Below, piece by piece: positions 1 to 10,182 of a stretch of 64,000 bases of DNA. The notes under the pieces were generated by a model. The model was not told the DNA's origin. It worked only from the letters and a program-made list of their open reading frames with translations, and did no database searches. The first letter of the stretch is position 1, and each line of letters begins with the position of its first letter. The translations under genes and the position numbers were made by a program. The DNA is from Metarhizium brunneum (Eukaryota > Ascomycota > Sordariomycetes > Hypocreales > Clavicipitaceae): NCBI RefSeq assembly GCF_013426205.1, contig NC_089424.1, forward strand, positions 1 to 64,000. The letters run 5' to 3'.

Positions 1-120
1 CCTAACCCTAACCCTAACCCTAACCCTAACCCTAACCCTAACCCTAACCCTAACCCTAACCCTAACCCTAACCCTAACCCTAACCCTAACCCTAACCCTA
101 ACCCTAACCCTAACCCTAAC
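1..120. repeat. Telomere, 20 copies of the CCCTAA hexamer
   Basis: Twenty uninterrupted hexamers in the C-rich orientation at base 1 mark the left physical end of a chromosome. The TTAGGG-type repeat is usual in filamentous ascomycetes. There is no degenerate telomere-associated repeat between the array and the first gene-like sequence: the change to unique sequence is abrupt at base 121. Confidence 0.98.
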
Positions 121-575
121 CACAACTTGGATTTCAACATGCATGCCTGGCGCACCTAATTGGCTAACTCCTATCGCAACCCAAATTGGCTTTTGGTTTG
201 GCATCCATTTGCGAAAGTGCTCCCCCATTACCATCGTGATTTCGGGGGTCAGGTTGGTATGATACGAATTGATACGAAAGACTTGACACCAACCTTTGCC
301 CCCCGCACTACGCAGCGCGAGCTCAACGTTGCTGAAAGCTTGGGCAATCTCCTCATGAATATCGTCTGGAACAACTACACCGCGAGCATCAGGATCCCAA
401 CCACCTAGATAGGTAATATTAATATTTTGAACAGCGAAAGGTAAATCGGATAGAATTTCCCACCTTGGCCAGAACACTCGATCCGATCACCAACACGAAC
501 CGCTTGGGAATAAGACATTATATCGCGGGCCCATTCCCCGTGGAGGGGATAGATAGTATAGCGGAGGTCAGACAT
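121..575 (-). pseudogene. RidA/YjgF/L-PSP family gene cut off at its C terminus by the telomere
   Basis: Read on the minus strand, ATG at 575-573 opens a frame MSDLRYT… with one 59-bp GT-AG intron (463-405). Exons 575-464 and 404-121 encode about 132 residues. Family landmarks are clear: SGQGGWDP across the splice junction, a QAFSNVE helix, AGGKGW, a SYHTN strand, the KWMPNQKPIW segment and a C-terminal MHVEIQV. RidA proteins are small trimeric deaminases that hydrolyse reactive enamine/imine intermediates from PLP enzymes. The family normally ends a few residues after this point. Here the last codon (123-121) is followed in frame by GTT AGG telomere units, which contain no stop in this frame, so any product would end in a Val-Arg tail or the mRNA would lack a stop. 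Either a chromosome break fell in the last codons and was healed, or the gene reached the end by recombination. Whether it still works is unknown. Confidence 0.8.
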
Positions 576-1661
576 GCTATCTTTTCAGCTATTGGTTGAG
601 GTTGTGATACGAAGTGGAAGATAAAAATATTATCCAACACCGTCCAAAGCGTTAGGTTGGAGAGATTGTCAGGTGTCTGCGATATCTTTTGCGATTGAAG
701 TTGCTTCTATTAACTCTGGTTGACGGTTCTCATATACCAGGAGCACAGCCCAGGCTACTAAACAACCACCCTTCCACGTATTATGCACAGTCCCCGTGCA
801 GGCTCTTTGTACACAAAAAAAACCATTAATAGTTTAGGCGGTAGCAGCGGCTGTAGTACCACACATGAGGTAAACGATGGTATGATCAGAGTAAGCTTGA
901 TATGCGACAACCTTCTTAGTGGCCGATTCTAGTGCGGGGGTTTAGGAACTGCCAAGCTAGGGGCAGGACTAGACGGAACACAAGAAAATTACACACCTAG
1001 GGTGGGGAGGAAATATAGTTTGGGTCCCTGTGGTGCTGTCTTCCATTAATGGCACTGTTGCCAATTTCCGAGTGGCTGTATACATTTTACTAACGTTCTA
1101 CTCTACGCCGACCCATTCTCTTGTTTGGGGGGGCGGGGGCGATTACGACGTGGCCGAGCGCTGCTATTAGAGACAGGAGGGGCGGACCCAGGGTTAGGAA
1201 GACTCTCCGAGGTCAGCGTTGATGGACGGAGAAGTCGGGGCGGGTATAAGCTTTGTAGTAAGCTCTGAGTGCGGGTAAATGGGGCGTCTGGCAGAGTATT
1301 CTTATCAGACGGGTTCACCGCGGCGTCAGTTGGGTCTGATATGCGTGGTCTTTTTGAAGGGGGTAGTCAGACGTAGGTGGAACTCTGGTCGCGCCAGCGG
1401 TCTGATCGCTTTGAAGGGGAAGTATTGTCGTAACGAGGTCTACACAGTAAGTTACATGTTCATCGTGTCGACGCCTGAAGCACTATCCGACATCTGAGAA
1501 AGCAGCATAACATCATGGTGTGTTCCATCTCTCATGTGCTCCTGTTAGCAGTTTTTTAAGCGCTAACTAAATTTTTGTCAGCCACCTTCTAGACAGGATG
1601 CCAGCGTGATTGCCGGGAGTGAGGTGTAGAATAGAACCTCGACACGCTTCCCGCCGATCCA
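576..1661. other. Subtelomeric sequence with no recognisable gene
   Basis: About 1.1 kb of ordinary base composition upstream of the RidA-like gene. Short open frames occur on both strands, but none shows a family motif, a plausible exon chain or biased codon use. Nothing supportable seen. Confidence 0.5.
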
Positions 1662-1850
1662 ATGAAACCCAGAGATCAAATACTTCTGGGTAACCTGAAT
1701 ACGCTATTCAATCTAAGGATGAATCAAATACTCATGCTCGACTGGCTTACGTATCACGACCTTCCCTACAATGTCGTACAGTCCGACCGCTTCAAACGTC
1801 TCCTACTCTACAGTAACCTGTGGCAATACAGGGGCCGAGCAAGGTCGAAT
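1662..1850 (+). pseudogene. Possible hAT-type transposase scrap
   Basis: An open stretch contains [19 protein letters not shown] followed by LLLYSN. This resembles the segment of fungal hAT (Restless-like) transposases just before the RNase H-like domain, which has a 'W…D.PF..VES..F..LL..LN' pattern. No start, zinc finger, DDE residues or terminal repeats can be assigned nearby, so this is at most a small decayed remnant. The resemblance is from memory of the family pattern and could be wrong. Confidence 0.35.
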
Positions 1851-2329
1851 GCGTCTTAGATAAAGTGATTGCGCATAAGGCGAGTAAGAGCTTTCGAGCG
1901 AAGGAAATTCTGACTCGAGCTAACAAAGTCTCAAAACCGGGGCCTTCTCTTACAGGATGTCGGTGCTGTGCGGTTCCCTCGGCTGCCCTATGTGGCTATA
2001 AACTGGCTTTCTATTGCATCATCGTCCGCGGAAAGTGAGAAGAAACTCAACAGTCCTGGATGCTAACGCCATCCAGATATCGCCTGTGACGGCATATTGT
2101 CTCCAAGATGCAGTGCCTTCGTTCGTGGAGTAAGGCTGGTATTTATTAACCTACTCTTCCTCTTAGTATTATTAAAAGGGATAATTAGAAATTGGTTTTT
2201 TAACTACAGGCAGGATTAATATAGATATGGATAATGAGGTCTAGTCTTGATTAATTTTGATTGTCGATCAATATCGATTGATTCGATTTAAACTAGTGAT
2301 CGATCGTTATTGATCAACTTGGAGCAGAG

Positions 2330-2640
2330 CTCCTAATAGTGCGTACTGCAGTGTGCATTAATAGTCCACGCACTACCTTATTAGTGGAGTGTGATACTTC
2401 TAGGTTGCACTATAGTTTGGTGCGAAGTAACCACACCGTACTGACAGTGCAGTGCGCTGCTCCCAAACTGCACTATAGTTCAGTGTGAACCTAAGCAAAC
2501 TGTTCGCTAGTGTAGTTTAGCTAAATCTAACGGACTGGTAGTGTAGTTTTGTCGGGTCAAACGGTGGGGTCGATGTAGTGTAGCCGATTCAGACGCATTA
2601 ATAGTGCAGTGTGCTCACACGCACTAATGTAACTTACACG
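2330..2640. repeat. Cluster of degenerate short repeats (GTGCAGTGTG-like)
   Basis: Variants of a core near 'gtgcagtgtg' recur: 2348-2356, 2446-2456 and 2604-2613. Two of them adjoin 'gcattaatag' (2355-2364 and 2595-2604). Inverted-looking relatives 'tgcactatagtt' occur near 2407 and 2468. They are too diverged to be a simple tandem array. This may be a worn subtelomeric repeat or the foldback end of an element. The flanks 1851-2329 and 2641-2859 hold nothing recognisable. Confidence 0.45.
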
Positions 2641-2859
2641 TGATCGCGGGCAGGGAGTATAGAAGAAGCTAAAGCTTCAATTAGAATGCCAGTTCCTCTG
2701 TTGCTCTATTTCAAGCAGTCTACAAAAGTGGACAGAAACTATATATATCTAGCCAAGGGGATTAGGAAGCATAAAACTTAATCTATTCTCGACGTATATT
2801 TTTCTAACCTAACTAGTCAATCTACCATTCACTTTTGAACTGATTCCACTATTCATGCA

Positions 2860-4255
2860 ATGGCAAGGCAATTTCATGATTTGCTTAGCCGAGTCTCTGG
2901 ACAGGAGTTGCACATCCCTGACTTAACTTCCCTCCTTGGTAACTGGCAGACGAAGATTAATCCACACCTAGAGGAGCTTCGGCCACTGGTGAGACGCATG
3001 ATCGAAGGGGAGGTTTTAATCGCGACTGACTCTCTAAATTATTCTAACTTGGCAGCAGTGTTGTGAACAATCCCCAAAAACTCAACAAAATTATAGATTG
3101 CGATTTTGCACGTCTCGCTTGTCTGTATGTTGGCCCAAACCTCGGATGTATGATGTGATGGCTTAACGGTAGCTAGGATCTGCCCAAATGCCGGTTGGAA
3201 GGAGCTTCATTCCTTGGCTATGTTTCTTGTGTGGATATTCGTATGGGATGACGATCTAGACCTGCCATACTCTGAGGTTGCAAGTACCAAAGGGCAAGCA
3301 ATCGCATATTGCCGAGAGTCTGTCGAGTCGGCTCGAAAATCCCTTAGTCTCACTCGATCAGGAGGCGTTAATGATGTCAAGGTGCGAGCCCCATTTCCAA
3401 TAATGGGTTTGTTTGACGAGTTTGCATCGACCCTACTTGGTGCTACCGATCAAGGTTTGCCATCCGTTGTATCATCCTACAGGCTTCACTGATTCGTATA
3501 CTAGCACAACGCCAGCGTGTGTTTGCAGAGATTGAGGTTTACATCTCTGAGGTTGCAGGAGAACATGCACGGCAGTACGATAAAATTTTACCGAATGTAG
3601 ATGAGTATTTGCAAATGCGTATGGGCACTTCAGGCATAATGGTGTTTCTGGCCTTTTCGGAGTAAGACTTCGTCAGTACTATACATTATAAGACGTGAGA
3701 GATTAACTTGTTCATATTTCTAGCTGCATAAACGGGATAAGACTCCCTGAGTGGGTCATGCAAAGCGATGAGATGACTACCCTGAAAATTGAGACAACTA
3801 GGTTGGCTATGTTGTAAGCATATACCTAACTAGTCTTATTCGAACTGAGACACTAACCCTAATAGTGTCAACGACATTTATTCTCTAAAGAAAGAAATAG
3901 TATGGCTTCCGTTTACTCGGATGCATGGCTGACTAAATAATAAAACTCCTAGATATCCCAAACACCTCAGAATATTGTCCCAATACTGCTCCATAGAAGC
4001 AAGGGGAAAACCCTGGACGAAACGATGCTCCAACTCTCTATCATGTTCCGTACCGCAGCTCAACAGTTCGAGAATGGTTTCGACAATTTGGTTGTCAAAG
4101 TCAAAGACGATCATGTTGTAGATAAGGATATGCATGTTTATGCTGACAGTTGCCGTACCTTGGTCACTGGACTGATAGAATGGAGTAAGAAGACTGCGAG
4201 ATATAATCTAAGTCAGTATGAGGATGAGGGTGGAGTCTTTAAGATTCCCCTTTGA
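2860..4255 (+). pseudogene. Class I terpene synthase, probably a pseudogene
   Basis: All landmarks of a fungal sesquiterpene-cyclase-type class I synthase are present in order. They are an N-terminal IPDL…INPH region (2860-3010), DFARLACLY (about 3100), the aspartate-rich FVWDDDLD (3241-3261), RMGTSG (about 3616), PEWVMQSDEM (about 3748), the NSE triad as NDIYSLKKE (3870-3896) and a C-terminal WSKKTARY (about 4188). Such enzymes bind Mg2+ through the DDxxD-type and NSE motifs and cyclise prenyl diphosphates. The 3' half splices cleanly: GT-AG introns after GA (about 3662), after TT (about 3815) and after GAA ATA (3897 to about 3990) restore one frame. The 5' half does not. The frame between 3015 and 3200 meets TGA and TAG, and near 3460-3490 no intron of normal length joins the two frames. 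I therefore call it broken, with recently intact splice sites. Confidence 0.72.
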
Positions 4256-4560
4256 TCGCTGGTGTCACGTTATGAGACTCATGTTAACTAAGCTTGGTTT
4301 TACAAAAGTTTTTATTGTTGTTTATTGTTTGTGCTGCAGGCTCCGTTTGCAGCTCTCTTCTTAATACCACAAAACTTCCTTTTGTCCGAATTTAACTTTC
4401 GACTAAGTTTAGTTATGATAGCCGACGCTATAACATAGAAATCACACCAAGCTTCTGCGCTTAATTGGATTGAAGGTAGAGGTAAGAGTATTGTAGCAGA
4501 AGCTATTATTCTATATTAAGTTATTTAATTAGTCTTAAAATATATTATTAAAGTAATAAT
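4256..4560. other. Spacer, nothing recognisable
   Basis: Transition from ordinary composition to AT-rich sequence downstream of the terpene synthase relic. No gene, RNA or repeat that I can support. Confidence 0.4.
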
Positions 4561-5145
4561 TTAAGCTGCGTTGCCCACTGGGCCTTGTTAGCTTTAACCC
4601 TTAAAGGTTGCAATAGGCAACCTACTTGTGTTAGGCTTCTTGTCATGCTTGGTCATCTTATTGTTGTTGTTTGTAGATAGCTGTGGTGGATATCAGCAAG
4701 TGCTTGTAGGAGATATGTGTGTGTAGGGGCAGTAACTCACGATTAGTTATAGTCTTAATAGCAGAAGAATAACTTAGATATAAGATTAACTTAAAATATA
4801 AGAGAGGGTAAACCTTATAAATATACTATATATATAGGTATTTTAGGTTTTTAGCGTGACTTAGTATAAGTTATAGCTATAAAGTTATAATAATATATAA
4901 GGTTTAATTATATAATAGTAGCTAAGGCTATTGCGAGGTAGCCGCGATTAGTAGAGTATAGCGCGGCACTAATTATACTAGTATATCTAATATATTATAA
5001 TACGTGTATAAATAGTTTACTTTTTTAGTTTTTTATTATTTTTAGCCTAATATAGCCTAATATTATTTTAGATTTTACGCTTATATAATACTAGTATTAT
5101 ATATATAATTTTATTTAATTATAAAGCGAATTAACCAAATATTAA
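4561..5145 (-). mobile_element. Inverted copy of the AT-block transposon; outer part only lightly mutated
   Basis: The reverse complement of this stretch aligns by eye with 12785-13440 over its whole length. The part at 4561-4740 still has many C and G bases, for example a GGCCCAGTGGGCAACG run that is a TTAATAGGTAATAT-like run in the 13.4-kb copy. The part at 4741-5145 is as AT-rich as the other copies. The differences are C-to-T and G-to-A, the signature of RIP. This copy therefore reports the ancestral sequence of part of the element. Confidence 0.6.
4985..5145 (+). repeat. Terminal inverted repeat copy, left partner
   Basis: About 150 bp carrying the landmarks TTTTAGATTTTACGCTTAT, ATAATTTTATTTAATTATAA and AGCGAATTAACCAA. 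The same landmarks occur in opposite orientation at 6590-6712, so the two bracket a 1.4-kb AT-rich interior. Other copies lie at 12785-12910, 14520-14645, 14925-15060 and, less mutated, 49975-50115. Confidence 0.6.
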
Positions 5146-6073
5146 TTAAAAAGTAATAATTTAAATTAATAATTTAAAAAATCTTATTACCTTAGTAATA
5201 ATAGGGGTTATTAGCGGATATAATACTTATACTATTAATATTATTATTATTATTTTTATTACTACTAGGTAAAATCTAGTATAAGTTATAAAAAGTATAA
5301 ATTATATAACTTTTATAAAATAATAAGTAATAATAGTACCTAAAATTATCCTAAATAACTAATAGATTTTAATAATTATATTAATAATTTATTATATATA
5401 TTAGTTATTATACCCTTCCTTAAAGTTAATATTATAAAAAGAGGTATAATACTAAAGCCTTAAAGCTTTATACTAAAAATACTTAGCGTAATAAGCGTAT
5501 ATTTTATAAAAATAAGCCAAAATACTTAGTATTTAATAAGTATTATTATAATAGTAATTCTTATTAGAAAGGTATTTTTATATATTACCCTAATAAGTAA
5601 TAACCTAGTTAATACCTATTTAAATCTTAATAGAGCTTTACCTAGGAAGTAGATATTATTATAATTTATATTTAATAGCTTTAAGTAGTTTATACCTAAT
5701 AAAAGTAAATATTAATTCTTAAATAAGGTTTATTTGGTAGCTTAATAATAAGTATTTTATTTAAAACTAAAAAACTTTTTATACTTAATAATTATAAAAA
5801 CTAATTATACTTATACTATTAGTTAATTATAATAAAATATCTACTAAAATATATAATATTTTAGACCGGATTTATAGCTATATAATTAAAGAAAATATTA
5901 ATTTAAAACTATATATTATATTTAATATATTTTATTTAATAAAATAATAATTTAATTAATTAAAAAGCTTAAAATAAGTAAGTATTAAGAGAAATTAATA
6001 AAATTATTATTATATATTAAGCCTACCTTAATTATAAGTTTATAACTACTACTTAGTTAAAGAATTTTAAGGC

Positions 6074-6104
<31 letters not shown>

Positions 6105-6589
6105 ATATTAGCGTCTAAACTCTTAAACTATATAGAAGTAGCAACTTGGTTTATAGTAGTAACTTGGTTTAATAGCTTATAAAAATTACCTTTGGCGGCT
6201 TATATAAGTTAGAGGCTACTATTATAAAACTTAAAAAATACTATTCTAGATAGAGATAATTATAGTAGGTAATTATAATAAGTAATAAGAATATACACCT
6301 TTATAGGGGAAGGTATTATTAAAGGTAATTAGGCTTAAGCTTATATATAATTTATATAATAATAAATCTATCTAGTCTTAAAAATTTTATCTCTTAGAAA
6401 TAGCTATATTATCTTTTTTAATTTTTATTAGCTTTATATAGCTTAATATTAAATAAGTAACTTAACTATAATAAATTATAATAAGAAATTATTTTAGCTA
6501 TAATCTTAAAATTATATACAGCTAGTAATACTAAGCTTATAATACTATAATATATTATTATAAAAGTAATAATTAATATTAATATTTAG

Positions 6590-6712
6590 TTAATTTACTT
6601 TATAGTTAAATAAAATTATATATATAATACTAGTATTATATAAGCGTAAAATCTAAAATAATATTAGGCTATATTAGGCTAAAAATAGTAAAAGACTAGA
6701 AAAGTAAATTAT
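6590..6712 (-). repeat. Terminal inverted repeat copy, right partner
   Basis: Reverse complement of the 4985-5145 repeat, with the ATAAGCGTAAAATCTAAAAT and TATTAGGCTATATTAGGCT landmarks. The outward sequence past 6712 also matches the outward sequence left of 4985 in inverted form (a TAATTA…GCGTAA block), so the repeat is longer than the box given. Confidence 0.55.
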
Positions 6713-7199
6713 TTTAGCGTAATTAATACCGTGTTATAGCCTATTAATTACAGCTACCTGTTACAAACGTCACTGCATAAGACACAGGACAGGGCCGCAC
6801 CGACAAGGCAAGGCCTGGTCACAGGAATAAGAGGGAGAGAAGCACGTGACCTATCACGTGATTTAAAGGAGGATTAAAGGCTTAAGGCTTTAAGCTAATA
6901 ATCTAGGATAAGACTTAAGGAGATTAATAGTTAAGCTAGTTAATTAAGGTTTAAAGGGATTAATAGTTAAGTCAATTAATCCAGGTCTATAATAAAGAGA
7001 TAAATAGGTACTTAAGGAGGAGGTATTCTTATAATCAAATAATCTAGATCTTTATTAATTAATCTAAGTAATAGTTTTACTATTAAGAGTTATACTCTTA
7101 ATAGCCTTATTATAATATTACTTAAAAGCTACTTTATAGTATTTAACCTAACTTACTTCCTAAGAAACAGACCTACTGTGCCTTAGAACCTAAGCCACC

Positions 7200-7870
7200 G
7201 TTACACTACCTTATAATAGCCTTAGCTATTATTATATAATTAAACCTTATATATTATTATATAAACTTATTAACTTTATAGCTATAACTTATATTAAGTT
7301 ATACTAAAAACCTAAAATACTTATATATATAATATATTTATAAGATTTTTCTTATATTTTAAGTTAATTTTATATCTAAGTTATTTGCCTTTTTTACTAT
7401 TAAAACCTTGCTATAATAATATAATTAATTATAAGTTATTACCCCTATATATATATATTTCTTATAAGTACTTATTAATATTTATTATAGCTATTTATAA
7501 ATAATAATAATAAGATAATTAAGTATAATAAAAAGCCTAATATAAGTAGATTACTTATTATAACTTTTAAGAGTTAAAGTTAATAAAGCCTAGTAAATAA
7601 TATAATTATTAATAAATTAAAAGCTTTTTATAATAAAAAAAATACTTATTTTAAGGCTAAAAATTTTAATTTTATAAAAATTAAAAAGATTATAAAAATA
7701 ATTAAGAATTTAAAAAAAAAAGCTTTTAAAAATATTAAACTAAAATATAATATTAAAAAAGCTATAAAACTAGCTATAAAAAAAGCTAATAAGGCTAGTA
7801 AAGCTAAGACTAAAAAGGCTAAAAAAGCTAAAAAGGCTTATAAGGCTAAAGCTGCCAAATAAATTTGTAT
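7200..7870 (+). mobile_element. Transposon remnant with a Lys/Ala-rich coding tail, copy 1
   Basis: Direct repeat of 12975-13705. Both copies end in an open frame rich in Lys-Ala repeats that closes with GCT GCC AAA TAA (stop at 7860-7862 here). In this copy the upstream frame is broken by stops. The Lys codons are AAA or AAG, which RIP would make from GAA or GAG, so the original tail was probably Glu/Ala-rich. I could not assign the protein to a transposase family. Confidence 0.5.
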
Positions 7871-8650
7871 TAGTAGTTTTACCTCTTCTAGAGGGAAAGT
7901 AATAACTTAGTTTATTTTAAAGTTCTAATATTTAAGATATTATCTCTAATATACTTATATATTTATAGCTATTACTACTTATATAAGGCAGGTATAGTTA
8001 ATTATAACCTAAATACTAAAAGAAATAATTAGAATTTAAAAACTAATTATATTATTTTATATTATTAGGCTAGTTTTAATATAATATATAGTTATAAATA
8101 GAATATAAGTAATAAAAACTAAGATATTAATAAGAGCTATAAGTTTAAGAAATAAAAGCTTAGCTTAAAAGTTAATAAGAATAGTATATATAAAAGAAAA
8201 GCTTTAAGCTATAAAAATTAACTAGAAAATAAGAAAAAATATCTAAAAAAGGTTATTAAGAAGTTAAATAGTCTTAATAGGGCAGTTAAAGTAATAACTA
8301 ATAATAGTAAAAGTTACTCTAGGTATTATTATAATAAATATACTAGTAATACTAATAATAAGTTAAATATTATAAATAGTATTATATATACTAGTAATTT
8401 ATTAAATTTAGTCTAAAATTATTACTATTATAAGAAGATAAAATATACCTGATATAATAAGTAGTATTATACCAGCCCTAATATTATTCTTATAATTATA
8501 GTAGTAATTAACTATTTATATAATATTCTAGTCTAGTAAGAGAGGTAAAAGAAAGCTAGATACTACTAATATAATAATAAATAAAAGTATATATAAATTT
8601 TTATTAATAATATAAGTATACTAAATTTTTTTATTTAATATTATTTAAAC

Positions 8651-9248
8651 TGGTTTTATTGGCTATAAAGTGGCGGCAAATATAAAGTAGCACTCTTTCC
8701 CTTATTGTGTTGGCAGTTAGGCGTCAAATAGATTGGGAAAAGTACTGGTCATTTAATTCCAACAAAATTCTAGTGTACATGATATCATGTTGAGTGCCCA
8801 AACCGAGACTTCTTCTGATGTTTCTTCTGCTGTTACACAGGTAGGCATCTTTCCCGAGAAATGTCTCCCACCGGAAGATGAATACGAATCTCGTGAGGTG
8901 TCACAGCACCATCACGACTTGTCCATGATATTCACGTGAGCACAAACTATTAGCGCACCATAAAGCTGTAGTCTAGATAGCTTTCTCCTCCCTCCTCCTT
9001 AAGGCACAAACTACGTTACTACTAGCACCTTAGATTCGCCCCGTGATATTAGGGACACATAAGATACGAGGAAACTAAGAAATTCAATTCTCTTATAAAT
9101 AGTAGACCAGGGCTCAGATTCAATAGTCTTTGCTGTACAGCAGAGACCAGGATCAGCGTCCGCAAAGGAGTACTACTTGTGCCACGCCTCACGCTTAGCC
9201 AAGAAAGCCGAGGCCCCAAACCGAACAAGCAGCCAACGCTTGCTGTGT
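8651..9248. other. Spacer before the decarboxylase gene, with one small open frame
   Basis: Ordinary composition resumes here. A 50-codon plus-strand frame (8788-8940) begins MLSAQTETSS and ends at a TGA overlapping a possible GT donor. It contains DEYESREVSQHHHDL, vaguely like the N terminus of LaeA-type methyltransferases, but no second exon can be found. I do not call it a gene. Nothing else seen. Confidence 0.3.
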
Positions 9249-9791
9249 TCAGAAGGTAGGGACATCGTCGTCAATAGGTACTAGATCGCCCTTGCCCTTA
9301 AAGTGCTGCAGAATCTGCGCCTGCTCCGAAAGCAAATATCGATCAGTGTGTATGCCAAGCTTTGCAAGCCCCCTCCACCTATCAAAATCCACAGCGTCCC
9401 TCTTGTCGCCGTGCGCATAATGTGGCATTTCCCAGTGACCTTTTGAAAACGCGATGAACGTTGTGATACTTTTGTTGGTGATATCATAGACAAGTGAGCA
9501 GATGGTTCCAGTCTCCTCGAGCCAGTTGCACTGCCAGAGTTCCCCAGGTCGAATACATTGGTATGTGGCTGTTTGGTAATTGATTCTGCCTGCCATCGGA
9601 CCACCGTGTATGGCGTAGACGATACGGTTTTCGGAGAAGAACCACATTTCATAGCGCCATTTCTCTGGTTTCCCGTCAATTGCATGGGTGTCGTAATCAT
9701 ACACAAGATGGACGTCCCGAACGTCAGTTTCAAATGAGGGATGGAATTTGGTAGCACTGAGGAAGTGAGGTAGAGGAGTCAGTGATGACAT
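9249..9791 (-). CDS. Phenolic acid decarboxylase (PAD/PadC-type) family protein
   Basis: A 180-residue, intron-free frame from ATG 9791-9789. The core HLVYDYD, KWRYEMWFF, IHGGPMAGR, INYQTATY and WLEETGT, followed by SKGHWEMP, follows the conserved beta-barrel of phenolic acid decarboxylases. The EETGT segment corresponds to the family's catalytic-glutamate EPTGT segment. PAD enzymes are cytosolic, cofactor-free and decarboxylate ferulic and p-coumaric acids to vinylphenols. The open frame extends upstream to 9968, but that extension is low-complexity and lacks family similarity, so I chose the internal Met. It is head to head with the NmrA-like gene, with 391 bp between starts. A role in detoxifying plant phenolics or tailoring an aromatic metabolite is inference. 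The fungal members are divergent and substrate cannot be assigned. Confidence 0.75.
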   Translation of the reverse strand: MSSLTPLPHFLSATKFHPSFETDVRDVHLVYDYDTHAIDGKPEKWRYEMWFFSENRIVYAIHGGPMAGRINYQTATYQCIRPGELWQCNWLEETGTICSLVYDITNKSITTFIAFSKGHWEMPHYAHGDKRDAVDFDRWRGLAKLGIHTDRYLLSEQAQILQHFKGKGDLVPIDDDVPTF

Positions 9792-10182
9792 AGTTGGATA
9801 CGGACCACGGAACGGACGGGGAGGGGGAGAAAGGAGGGTAGAGGAACTCGGTTTATTCTTTGAATTGAGATTGGTAAGGAATCGTTGATCGCTTTTATGA
9901 CCAAATTCAGCATCGCAACTGTAATCATCCCGATTACCAAGACCCCTCCCGCCGCCAATTTTTTTCATCTGAACCTTTTAGCGCGTGGTGGTACTTAGGA
10001 CACACCCCTACTGTGGAGCCGCTTTTTCTGTCTTGATGCTGTTGTCGGCATGTACAGTACATAATGGTGATGGTGAGTATAAGATCGAGACTCATTCCTT
10101 CAATTATCTTGCCAAGGTGCCCGTGGAGCAGCACTGCCATATTACTTGCACGCATCAGCCGTGTCCCCCGCAACTCCTCAAA
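9792..10182. promoter_or_regulatory. Shared divergent promoter, decarboxylase and NmrA-like genes
   Basis: 391 bp separate two opposing start codons, so both promoters must lie here or overlap. A G-rich stretch with three CGGA words occurs at about 9800-9820. No TATA box or known operator can be named with confidence. Confidence 0.4.

Larger units (their letters stand above)
4741..8650. repeat. AT-rich, RIP-degraded block 1
   Basis: Nearly 4 kb dominated by TA-rich sequence, with islands of ordinary composition near 6740-6880 and 7150-7210. It contains an inverted pair of terminal repeats (4985-5145 and 6590-6712), a 27-base T run at 6074-6100 and a decayed coding remnant ending at 7862. No intact gene is visible on either strand. 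The base pattern fits repeats inactivated by RIP. Confidence 0.75.

Noticed and set aside
160..408. Plus-strand 82-codon frame next to the telomere
   Set aside because: It is the antisense of the RidA-family exon, which has clear family motifs.
6074..6100. 27-base T run as a LINE/SINE poly-A tail on the minus strand
   Set aside because: No target-site duplication or upstream element body could be defined; simple slippage in AT-rich DNA is enough.
7740..7862. Lys/Ala repeat frame as a histone H1-like gene
   Set aside because: It is duplicated at 13.6 kb, embedded in RIP-degraded repeats, broken upstream, and explained by E-to-K change in a transposon protein.
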